Assembly (NCBI GenBank): GCA_965229685.1
Contig: OZ245920.1
Span: 1,240,001 to 1,304,000, forward strand
Reading direction: 5' to 3'
Length of the DNA stretch: 64,000 nucleotides
Origin: Pacificispira sp033344895
Lineage (GTDB): Bacteria > Pseudomonadota > Alphaproteobacteria > UBA8366 > Aestuariispiraceae
Made by a program: the position numbers and the translations under genes. The notes below the pieces were generated by a model. It saw only the letters and a program-made list of their open reading frames with translations, was not told where the DNA came from and did not search any database. Below, one piece after another: positions 7,911 through 15,233 of this stretch; position 1 is the first letter of the stretch, and each line of letters begins with the position of its first letter.

Positions 7911-9071
7911 GTGAAAGTCATAATCGCGTTTTTCCTTTCCGTGGCGATGTTTGTCGCCGTCGCGCCGCAGGAAGCGGCGGCCCGATACGCATCGATGGTG
8001 ATCGACGCGGATTCCGGCCGCGTCCTGCACGCGGTGAACGAGGATACCCGCAACTATCCGGCCTCCCTGACGAAGATCATGACCCTCTACATGGCGTTTG
8101 ATGCCTTGAGGTCGGGCCAGATCTCTCTCGACACGAAGCTGAAGGTATCGCGCCGCGCGGCCGGCATGGCGCCGTCGAAACTGAACCTGCGCCCGGGCGA
8201 CACGATTACCGTCGAGGACGCGATCCTGGCGCTGGTGACCAAATCCGCGAATGACGTTGCCGTTGTCATTGCCGAAGGTCTTGGGGGAACCGAGATCGAG
8301 TTCGCGCGAATGATGACGGAGCGTGCCCGCCAGATCGGGATGAGCCGCACCACGTTCCGCAATGCCAGCGGGCTGCCCAACCGGCGCCAACTGTCGACCG
8401 CCCGGGACATGGCGCTGCTGGGCCTTCGCATTCGGGAGGACCACGCGGCCTACTACGATTACTTCGCGACCACCCATTTCAAGTTCGGCGGTCGTACCTA
8501 CAAGAATCACAACACCCTGCTGTCGTCCTATGAGGGGACAGATGGCATTAAGACGGGCTATACCCGCGCCAGCGGGTTCAACCTAGTCGCCTCGGTGGAG
8601 CGCGAAGGCTATCGCTTGATCGGGGTCGTGTTCGGCGGCAAGACCGGCGCGTCCCGGGACAAGCATATGAAGACCTTGCTGGACAAGGGCTTCGCAAAGC
8701 TGTTCGAGAGTGATCTGCGCCAGAACGAAATGGTTGCGCTGAATGTGCCTGCCGGACCGTCTGCGGGCCCCATCGAGGATGACCTGCCACAGGGCGATGC
8801 TGCGGCCGATATCGATCTGACCGAATTGCAGGCAACCAAGTGGACTATCCAGGTCGGCGCTTTCAGCCGATCCGAGCCGGCCCGTACGGTTGCCCAGCAG
8901 GCCGTGACGCGGCTGGGGGCGATGGGCGAAAACCGTGTTGTCGTGGTGGATAGCGCCGGCAGACTGCACCGATCCCGTGTAGCCGGTTTTGACAAGTCCA
9001 GTGCGTTTGCTGCCTGTCGTTCGCTGAAAACACAGAATATGGACTGCATCGTCTTCGCGCCGCGAAACTGA
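7911..9071 (+). CDS. dacC: D-alanyl-D-alanine carboxypeptidase with C-terminal SPOR domain
   Basis: A 386-residue low-molecular-weight penicillin-binding protein (S11 peptidase). It has a Sec signal peptide (residues 1-24), the S52-L-T-K55 active site, the S112-A-N motif and K214-T-G. This is the complete catalytic set for trimming the terminal D-Ala of peptidoglycan stem peptides. Residues about 305-385 form a SPOR domain, which binds denuded glycan strands and targets proteins to the division site. The start is GTG with an AAGGTG ribosome site. The S11-SPOR fusion is a common alphaproteobacterial architecture. The gene symbol is by family only. Confidence 0.92.
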   Translation: MKVIIAFFLSVAMFVAVAPQEAAARYASMVIDADSGRVLHAVNEDTRNYPASLTKIMTLYMAFDALRSGQISLDTKLKVSRRAAGMAPSKLNLRPGDTITVEDAILALVTKSANDVAVVIAEGLGGTEIEFARMMTERARQIGMSRTTFRNASGLPNRRQLSTARDMALLGLRIREDHAAYYDYFATTHFKFGGRTYKNHNTLLSSYEGTDGIKTGYTRASGFNLVASVEREGYRLIGVVFGGKTGASRDKHMKTLLDKGFAKLFESDLRQNEMVALNVPAGPSAGPIEDDLPQGDAAADIDLTELQATKWTIQVGAFSRSEPARTVAQQAVTRLGAMGENRVVVVDSAGRLHRSRVAGFDKSSAFAACRSLKTQNMDCIVFAPRN

Positions 9072-9183
9072 TGCCGGCGGCCGCGCATAGTGGCCTCATC
9101 AACCCCGTCTTTCTGGCCCTTTGTCGACAGGCCAATGCTTGGTATCCGGGGCGTGTTCGCGCCCCTGTTACGAAAGCACGCCC

Positions 9184-9906
9184 GTGACGCAGCACACCAA
9201 TGAATACGGCCAGCCCATCGGCTTCTCCGTGCCCGACTTCAAACCGCCGGCATGGCCTGGCAACGAGCCGATGACCGGCCGGACATGCCGGGTCGAGCCA
9301 ATCAATCCCGACCGTCATGCCGCCGACCTCTTTGCGGCAAACCGGACGGCGCCCGATGGCCGGTTCTGGTCCTATTTGCCCTACGGCCCGTTCGACACGC
9401 TGGAGGATTATCGATCCTGGATGGATTCCGCCTGCCTGGGAGAGGATCCGAAGTTCCACGCCATTATCGATCTGGCGACCGAAAAGGCCGTTGGGGTGGC
9501 CAGCTATCTTCGGATCGATCCAAAAGCGGGGTCGATCGAGGTCGGTCATATCAATTATTCCCCATTGATGCAGCGCAGCCTGGTCGCGACGGAATGCATG
9601 TATCTGATGATGGCGCGGGCCTTCGACACGCTCGGGTACCGGCGTTACGAGTGGAAATGCAATGCCGCGAATGCGGGTTCGATGAACGCGGCGAAGCGAC
9701 TGGGCTTCACCTATGAGGGCACATTTCGGCAGATGAGTGTCGTCAAGGGACGGAACCGCGATACCGCGTGGTTCTCGATTCTGGACCGGGAGTGGCCGGC
9801 CGTGAAACAAGCCTTTCAGACCTGGCTTTCACCGGACAATTTTGATGCGGATGGGCGTCAGAAACTGCGACTGTCCGAACTGACGGCCGCGGCGGTTTCT
9901 GCCTAG
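9184..9906 (+). CDS. GNAT-family N-acetyltransferase (RimJ/RimL type)
   Basis: 240 residues from a GTG start (MTQHTNEYGQPIG); the upstream extension to 9121 was rejected as non-homologous. The fold signature runs from the IEVGHINYSP strand through the AcCoA pyrophosphate-binding region to NAANAGSMNAAKRLGFTYEG, the classic RimJ/RimL motif. Substrate unknown. The stop codon overlaps the stop of the convergent dioxygenase gene by 4 bp. Confidence 0.85.
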   Translation: MTQHTNEYGQPIGFSVPDFKPPAWPGNEPMTGRTCRVEPINPDRHAADLFAANRTAPDGRFWSYLPYGPFDTLEDYRSWMDSACLGEDPKFHAIIDLATEKAVGVASYLRIDPKAGSIEVGHINYSPLMQRSLVATECMYLMMARAFDTLGYRRYEWKCNAANAGSMNAAKRLGFTYEGTFRQMSVVKGRNRDTAWFSILDREWPAVKQAFQTWLSPDNFDADGRQKLRLSELTAAAVSA

Positions 9907-10598
9907 CCGAATTTCGGGGGCAGAGCCGTTTGCATCGGTACACCCGGGTTTGGCAGGAAGTCGATCAGGATGTTGACCCGGGGGCGGGGACTCCTGTTCC
10001 GGACGCTATGCTGCTTTCGATTGTTGAAATCGTAGGCGAAGCCGGGCTGCATCCGGAACTTCTTGCCGTCCACCTTGTATTCCGTTCCGGGGGTGGTGAT
10101 CAGTGGGATGTGGAGACGGTGCGCGGCGGCGGCATGGGCCTGGCCGTCAACATGCGGGGCGATCTTGCCGTTGGGCACCATCTCGACAATCGCAACCCGG
10201 GTCGCGATCCCGCGCGGGGCGTTCAGATAGGAAGTCGCCTGGTCGACCAGGGGGCCGATGACCGGGCCGAATGTCTTCCACTGGGGGAAGACATTGACAT
10301 GCCCCTGGTCGGTTTCCGCCTCGATCTCTGGAAGCAGGTCGTCGGTCGGGACGTTCTCCTGGCGGCACCACGCCTCTACCAGTTCCCGCATCGTGCGCAT
10401 GCCCCAGGGCTTCTGATAGGGAAGCCAGTTGTACTTCAGCATGATCGCACGGGTCGTGTTGCGATGAGGCGACGCCGCCATCAACTCCTGCCGGATGCGA
10501 TTGGTGTTCCAGTCCGCATCGGTCAGGTTCTGCAACAGGTCGAGAGCCGGTGCGATGTCGACCGGCCCCAGACGGCGATACGGTACGCCGATATCCAT
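9903..10598 (-). CDS. Aspartyl/asparaginyl beta-hydroxylase family dioxygenase
   Basis: A 231-residue double-stranded beta-helix protein. Iron ligands fit H149-x-D151 (APHVDGQ) and H197 (RKQHSVRN), with R207 (PRVNILIDF) placed to bind 2-oxoglutarate. Enzymes of the family hydroxylate Asp/Asn side chains of proteins or peptides, and bacterial members also act on free amino acids and lipids. It is the last of three leftward genes: two tiny paralogous proteins lie directly upstream, separated from it by 34 bp. That makes them candidate substrates, which is inference only. Confidence 0.8.
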   Translation of the reverse strand: MDIGVPYRRLGPVDIAPALDLLQNLTDADWNTNRIRQELMAASPHRNTTRAIMLKYNWLPYQKPWGMRTMRELVEAWCRQENVPTDDLLPEIEAETDQGHVNVFPQWKTFGPVIGPLVDQATSYLNAPRGIATRVAIVEMVPNGKIAPHVDGQAHAAAAHRLHIPLITTPGTEYKVDGKKFRMQPGFAYDFNNRKQHSVRNRSPRPRVNILIDFLPNPGVPMQTALPPKFG

Positions 10599-10632
10599 GA
10601 TAACGCCTCTTAACCGGTGGCCCGCCTACGGA

Positions 10633-10803
10633 TCAGGACCCGGCATCCTCCGTCGGTTCTTCCGCGACGTCGGTGGGCATGTTCTTCTGGATCAGATCCA
10701 GAATCTTCACGGCCAGATCGTAGGGCATTTCCATCTGGATATTGACCTTCAGGGAGTGGGGCAGGGTCTCGCTGCCGTTGAATTCCAGCACTTTGTCGGA
10801 CAT
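10633..10803 (-). CDS. Small protein, paralogue A of a tandem pair
   Basis: A 56-residue acidic protein starting MSDKVLEFNGSETLPHSLKV. It shares a register-perfect N-terminal pattern with the neighbouring gene: MSD-x-V-x-E-x2-G-x-ET at the start, an alternating hydrophobic strand, then P-x3-A-x2-IL. The pattern suggests a beta-strand, turn and helix of about 44 residues, with a short acidic tail rich in Glu and Pro. I do not recognise the family. It lies between its paralogue and the dioxygenase gene on the same strand, upstream of and divergent from the type VI cluster. Confidence 0.65.
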   Translation of the reverse strand: MSDKVLEFNGSETLPHSLKVNIQMEMPYDLAVKILDLIQKNMPTDVAEEPTEDAGS

Positions 10804-10868
10804 GGCGTTCGCTCGATCGTCAGTTGTTCAGTTCATGGCTTCAGGCGGGTCAGGTCGGACGGACCGGA

Positions 10869-11162
10869 TCACGCCTTCTTTTCGTCTGCGCCCTTGGCGG
10901 CGGCTTCCTTTGCAGGGGCGGATTTCTTGACCTTGGCTGCCTCGGCCTTCGCCGCCTTGCGTGCGGCGGCCTCCGCCTTGCGGCGTTCGGCTTCCTCCCG
11001 CCGGCGCGCGACCTCTTCCTCCTTCAGTTTCCGGTCCTTGTAATCGTGAACCGTCGCGAGGATCTGCATGGCCTGTTCGTGCGGCAATTCCAGGTCGAGC
11101 CGAACCCGAATGCTGCCGGTCGCCGTTTCCGTGCCGATCAGTTCGATCACTTCGTCGCTCAT
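10869..11162 (-). CDS. Small protein, paralogue B with Lys/Ala-rich coiled tail
   Basis: A 97-residue protein. Residues 1-44 (MSDEVIELIGTETATGSIRV onward) align with paralogue A without gaps. Residues 45-97 are a charged Glu/Arg/Lys/Ala coil, probably helical. The ATG at 11162 is chosen because homology to the paralogue starts exactly there; 56 further upstream codons in the open frame are not coding-like. It is first in the leftward unit whose last gene is the dioxygenase. No family recognised. Confidence 0.65.
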   Translation of the reverse strand: MSDEVIELIGTETATGSIRVRLDLELPHEQAMQILATVHDYKDRKLKEEEVARRREEAERRKAEAAARKAAKAEAAKVKKSAPAKEAAAKGADEKKA

Positions 11163-11559
11163 CAGTGCCCCTGGCCTCCCCTTGGTTTCATTTTGGCACA
11201 GCAGTCTAGGCGGAAACAGGTTGTATCGCCAGCATAACGCTTTACGCCATATTTTCAGGGGGTTAAGCTCGATTCGAAAGAGAAATAAATAGCGCGCCCT
11301 GATTCGAGTAGTCCAGACAGGTGCTCGCAAGGCGATTCAAGTAACGAAATCTGAAAAAAACATAGTGCGTGGAAACTCTTGCAATAGTAACCGACTTTCA
11401 TTTACCTTGTCTTGCGAATCACCCTGACGTGGTGCGAATCGGCCTCGGGCCGCGCGTTGTCGGGGAAGCGAGTTTGGCCTGAAGTCGACACTGGGCCGCC
11501 CGCGCCCGTCCGGATATGATCGGGGTGCCGTGGGGGCGGACCGATGAAGGGGGACATCG
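11163..11559. promoter_or_regulatory. Divergent promoter region of the T6SS operon and the small-protein unit
   Basis: A 397-bp gene-free region between divergent genes, AT-rich in its middle. It contains four copies of the hexamer GATTCG/CGAATC: two forward (11271-11276, 11301-11306) and two reverse as TGCGAATC (11413-11420, 11433-11440), spaced 30 and 20 bp apart. No convincing sigma-54 element was found. The tssB ribosome site AAGGGGG lies 7 nt before its ATG. Confidence 0.4.
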
Positions 11560-12084
11560 ATGTCCGATAGTATACAGCACAAAATCGGCCGGGTCCGCCC
11601 GCCGCGTGTCCAGATCACCTATGATGTGGAGATCGGCAACGCGATCCAGATGAAGGAACTGCCCTTCGTCATGGGCATCATCGCGGACCTGTCCGGCAAG
11701 CCGGAAGAGCCGCTGCCGAAAATGAAGGATCGCAAGTTCGTCGAGATCGATCGCGACAACTTTGGCGATATCCTGGCCGCGACCAAGCCGCGCCTCGCTT
11801 TCCAGGTCGACAACAAGATGGCGGACGAGGACAGCGAAGACGGCGGCAAGATGAATGTCGAGCTGAATTTCCGGTCGCTGGAAGATTTCGAGCCGGTGCA
11901 GATCGTCAAGCAGATCGAGCCGCTACGGAAGCTCTATGAAGCCCGGCGCCGCCTTGAAGACCTGAAGACAAAGCTGGACGGCAACGACGATCTGGACGCG
12001 CTGTTGCGCAAGATGGTCGAGGACGGCGACACCCAGGCCGAGGTCAAGAAGCTCCTGGAGGAATCCAAGGGCGACGAGGAATAA
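11560..12084 (+). CDS. tssB: T6SS contractile sheath small subunit TssB
   Basis: A 174-residue VipA/ImpB-family protein. Diagnostic segments are RVQITYDVEIG near the N-terminus, LPFVMGIIADLSG, the KFVEIDRDNF motif, and the C-terminal LDALLRKMVED helix. TssB pairs with TssC to build the sheath around the Hcp tube. It is the first gene of a rightward operon, with tssC 65 bp downstream. Confidence 0.97.
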   Translation: MSDSIQHKIGRVRPPRVQITYDVEIGNAIQMKELPFVMGIIADLSGKPEEPLPKMKDRKFVEIDRDNFGDILAATKPRLAFQVDNKMADEDSEDGGKMNVELNFRSLEDFEPVQIVKQIEPLRKLYEARRRLEDLKTKLDGNDDLDALLRKMVEDGDTQAEVKKLLEESKGDEE

Positions 12085-12149
12085 TCCGGTCTAGTGCCGG
12101 TTGGCGGGCTCCGGTCCTGGCGACGGGGACCCGATAAAGGGGAAGCAGG

Positions 12150-13601
12150 ATGGCGGAAGAAACCCAAGAACTGAATGTTCTCGATCAGATCATGGTCGAG
12201 GGCAAGCTGGCGCGGGATGAAGGGCAGAAGGCTTATGCCCGCGACCTGATCGGTGAGTTCATCGATTCGGTGGTCGAGAGCGGCACGGATGTCTCCAACG
12301 ACACTGTCGCGGCGATCAATCAGAAGATCGCGGAAATCGACGCGCTGATCACCGATCAGCTGAACGAGGTGATGCACCATCCGGACTTCCAGAAACTGGA
12401 GGCCAGCTGGCGCGGCCTGCATTTCCTGGTGATGAATACCGAAACCGGAACTCAGCTCAAGCTGCGTCTGATGAACGCCTCCAAGAAGGATGTTCTCGGC
12501 GACCTGGAGAAGGCCGTCGAATTCGACCAGTCCGCGCTGTTCAAGCAGATCTACGAAGAGGAATACGGGACCTTCGGCGGCTTCCCCTATAGCTGCCTTG
12601 TGACCGATTTCGAATTCGGCCGCCATCCGCAGGATTTCGCCCTGATGGAAAAGCTGGCGGAAGTCGCTGCGGCGGCACATGCGCCGATGATCGCGTCAGC
12701 CGGTCCGCGCATGTTCGACATGGACAGCTTTACCGACCTCGGGACACCGCGCGATCTGGCGAAGATTTTCGAAAGCGCCGAGATGATCAAGTGGCGCAGC
12801 TTCCGGGACAGCGAAGACAGCCGCTACATGGTCCTGACGCTGCCGCACACCCTGATGCGTCTGCCCTACGGCCCGGAGACGATCCCGGTGGAGGGGATCG
12901 GCTTCACGGAAGATGTCGATGGCCGCGATCATTCCAAATATCTCTGGGGCAGCGCGTCCTGGGCCCTGGCACAGCGCATCACCAATGCCTTCTCGCTCTA
13001 CGGCTGGACCGCGGCGATCCGCGGCGTCGAGGGCGGCGGCGTGGTGAAGGGCCTGCCGACCCATACCTTCAAGACCGACGAGGGCGATATCGCCCTGAAA
13101 TGCCCGACCGAGATCGCCATCACGGATCGGCGCGAGAAGGAACTGTCCGACCTGGGGTTCATTGCGCTGTGCCATTGCAAGGGCACGGACTATGCCGCCT
13201 TCTTCGGTGGTCAGACCGCGCAGAAGCCGAAGAAGTACAATCTGGACAGTGCAAACGCGAATGCGGCGCTGTCGGCACGGCTGCCCTACATCCTCGCCGC
13301 ATCGCGGTTCGCGCATTATCTGAAGGTCATCATGCGCGACAAGATCGGCAGTTTCCTGACGGCGGCCAATGTCGAGGAATACCTCAACACGTGGATTGCG
13401 AACTACGTGCTGCTGACCGACGACGCGCCGCAGGGCACCAAGGCGCGGTATCCGCTGCGCGAGGCCCGCGTCGATGTGCGTGAAATTCCGGGCAAGCCCG
13501 GCTGCTACAACGCGACCGTTTTCCTGAAGCCGCATTTCCAGCTGGAAGAACTGACCGCGTCGGTTCGTCTGGTAGCGGAACTGCCGCCGCCGGCCGCTTA
13601 A
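12150..13601 (+). CDS. tssC: T6SS contractile sheath large subunit TssC
   Basis: A 483-residue VipB/EvpB/ImpC-family protein of normal length. Family landmarks include the N-terminal LDQIMVEGKLARD, EASWRGLHFLVMN, EEYGTFGGFPYSCLV, FGRHPQDFALM, and the C-terminal GKPGCYNATVFLKPHFQLEELT. It interlocks with TssB to form the contractile sheath that powers injection. Confidence 0.97.
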   Translation: MAEETQELNVLDQIMVEGKLARDEGQKAYARDLIGEFIDSVVESGTDVSNDTVAAINQKIAEIDALITDQLNEVMHHPDFQKLEASWRGLHFLVMNTETGTQLKLRLMNASKKDVLGDLEKAVEFDQSALFKQIYEEEYGTFGGFPYSCLVTDFEFGRHPQDFALMEKLAEVAAAAHAPMIASAGPRMFDMDSFTDLGTPRDLAKIFESAEMIKWRSFRDSEDSRYMVLTLPHTLMRLPYGPETIPVEGIGFTEDVDGRDHSKYLWGSASWALAQRITNAFSLYGWTAAIRGVEGGGVVKGLPTHTFKTDEGDIALKCPTEIAITDRREKELSDLGFIALCHCKGTDYAAFFGGQTAQKPKKYNLDSANANAALSARLPYILAASRFAHYLKVIMRDKIGSFLTAANVEEYLNTWIANYVLLTDDAPQGTKARYPLREARVDVREIPGKPGCYNATVFLKPHFQLEELTASVRLVAELPPPAA

Positions 13602-13654
13602 TCGGGCCCGATCGGGGCACAGGGGAAACTCGGCACTAAACAAGGAAGGCCGCT

Positions 13655-14143
13655 ATGGACGTTCTGGTGATGAAGATCGACGGCATCGAGGGTGAGGCCA
13701 CGATCGAGAAATATGAGAAGCAGATCATGTGTCAGAGCTTCTCTCATTCGGTTCACAACCATCTTCACACCGACGTTTCCAACGTCGGGCGTGCCCGTGG
13801 TCGTGTCGAGCACACGGATTTCACGATCACGAAGTATGCGGACAAATCCAGCCCGCTGCTGAACTACAAGTGCTGCATGGGGGCCAATCTCGGAACGGTG
13901 ACCTTCACCGTACTGCGTGCATCCGGTCAGGCCGCACATACGCCGCAGATGATCTATACGTTGGAGAATGCAATGGTCTCCAACATCGCGATTGCCGGTG
14001 GTGGCAACGACTCCCCGGTAGAATCGGTCAGCCTGAACTACACCAAGATCAAATGGGAAGTGAAGGTTCAGTCCGAGGATATGGCGGAGCCGGGCTCGAT
14101 CGCGTCGGAATGGGACGTTACGGTCAACAAGGGCGAAGGTTAA
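13655..14143 (+). CDS. hcp: T6SS tube protein Hcp (TssD)
   Basis: A 162-residue Hcp1-family protein. It has the N-terminal MKIDGIEGEATIEKYEKQI strand-loop and the later KYADKSSPLLNYKCCMG and VESVSLNYTKIKWE strands typical of the hexameric ring fold. Hcp rings stack as the inner tube and carry effectors in their lumen. The ribosome site AAGGAAGG is strong, consistent with high expression. Confidence 0.95.
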   Translation: MDVLVMKIDGIEGEATIEKYEKQIMCQSFSHSVHNHLHTDVSNVGRARGRVEHTDFTITKYADKSSPLLNYKCCMGANLGTVTFTVLRASGQAAHTPQMIYTLENAMVSNIAIAGGGNDSPVESVSLNYTKIKWEVKVQSEDMAEPGSIASEWDVTVNKGEG

Positions 14144-14176
14144 TCCGGCCTTCATCGCGGACAGGCGGGGTGTCGC

Positions 14177-14722
14177 ATGGGTGCCGAACTGAATTCTGGA
14201 CTGAGCACGAGCGACATGCCTTCCTATGTCAGGCGGTCGTTCAAGAGCAGCCACGCAAAGCGCGTACACCTGAAAGCCGGTATGATGCTGTTCACGGTGT
14301 CGCGCCGCGGGAATTTCTCAGGTTCGGCCTCCTTGGGCGGTGTCCCGGAGTTCTGGTCGCCATACAAGAAGTTCAAGCACGATCCGGGCTTTCAAGCCCG
14401 CGCGGAGATGGCCAGAACCGGCGGCATGAAGTCGGAAGAACTGTTCGGGGAAATGTCCGCCTTCTATGGCAAGCATGCGGGCGGACGTTATGCGATTGTC
14501 GCCAAGCTGAGGCGCTCTTGCTATGCCTTTTTCGGACCGATCCGACGCCAGGGAAAGTCTGCGGCGCAGATCGCGGCGGCCACGGGTTCGGCTGCCTCCG
14601 GCGGCGGCGCGGCGGCACCGGGGTCGGAGAAGAATTTCGTCGGGTATCAGCTCTATATTCCAAATCTGGAGGAAGGGGCGGATATCCTGCGGGTTCGCAA
14701 GCACGATCTACTGAACCTGTAA
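14177..14722 (+). CDS. Unknown protein encoded between hcp and tssE
   Basis: A 181-residue basic protein with no signal peptide or membrane helix. Visible features are a probable N-terminal beta-rich half (HLKAGMMLFTVSRRG, VPEFWSPYKKF), a middle with GGRYAIVAKLRR, a Gly/Ala/Ser low-complexity linker at about residues 136-152, and a short hydrophobic C-terminal motif NFVGYQLYIPNL. I do not recognise a family. It is intercalated in the core operon with short gaps (33 bp after hcp, 37 bp before tssE), so it is co-transcribed and may be an Hcp-carried effector, an adaptor or an accessory baseplate protein. Confidence 0.75.
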   Translation: MGAELNSGLSTSDMPSYVRRSFKSSHAKRVHLKAGMMLFTVSRRGNFSGSASLGGVPEFWSPYKKFKHDPGFQARAEMARTGGMKSEELFGEMSAFYGKHAGGRYAIVAKLRRSCYAFFGPIRRQGKSAAQIAAATGSAASGGGAAAPGSEKNFVGYQLYIPNLEEGADILRVRKHDLLNL

Positions 14723-14759
14723 TGCCTCCCCGGGCCCGACGGCCCATTGGAGGAGCGGT

Positions 14760-15230
14760 ATGAGACCCCTACGCACCAAATCGGGCGCACTGGCCCCGCT
14801 TTTCGACCGGCTGACGGATGAAGACCCGGGGGTGCCGAACGAGCCGGTGCCGCGGCGCTACCTCGACCTCGACGGGTTGGCGGAATCCGTCCAGAGAGAA
14901 ATCCAGGTGCTACTGAATACCCGCTGCGGATGGGGCGAATCCGACATCGACTACGATAACCGGGGAGTGCCCGATTTCGGACTTGTCGACCTGTCGCATC
15001 TGTTCACCGCGAATGTGCAGGACCGCAGAAAGGTTGCGCGCCACGTGGCGAAGACCATAGCGGCATACGAGCCAAGGCTGTTGAATGTCGCGGTCGTGGT
15101 GGAGGCGATCCAGAAGGAAACGGGCCGCCTTGATCTGAGAGTTGAGGGCGGGCTGCGGTTCGGTGAGGCGATCGAGCCGATCTCCTTTCCGATCCGCGTG
15201 GACGGTACGGCAAGTTCGGAGGGGGCATAA
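14760..15230 (+). CDS. tssE: T6SS baseplate protein TssE (gp25-like)
   Basis: A 156-residue GPW/gp25-family protein. The hallmark GVPDFGLVDLSH motif is near residue 63, with the preceding VQREIQVLLNTR helix and the C-terminal EPRLLNVAVVVE strand. It is the wedge component that initiates sheath polymerisation. A GAGGAG ribosome site precedes the ATG, and tssF follows after 3 bp. Confidence 0.95.
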   Translation: MRPLRTKSGALAPLFDRLTDEDPGVPNEPVPRRYLDLDGLAESVQREIQVLLNTRCGWGESDIDYDNRGVPDFGLVDLSHLFTANVQDRRKVARHVAKTIAAYEPRLLNVAVVVEAIQKETGRLDLRVEGGLRFGEAIEPISFPIRVDGTASSEGA

Positions 15231-15233
15231 GCC

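Noticed and set aside
9903..9906. Many convergent genes overlapping by exactly 4 bp at their stop codons (also at 19504, 47369, 58636)
   Set aside because: A CTAG or similar shared stop arises easily between compact convergent genes; no regulatory meaning claimed.
11194..11209. TGGCAC as a sigma-54 (-24) element for the T6SS promoter
   Set aside because: The required GC element at -12 (TTGC) is absent at the correct spacing.
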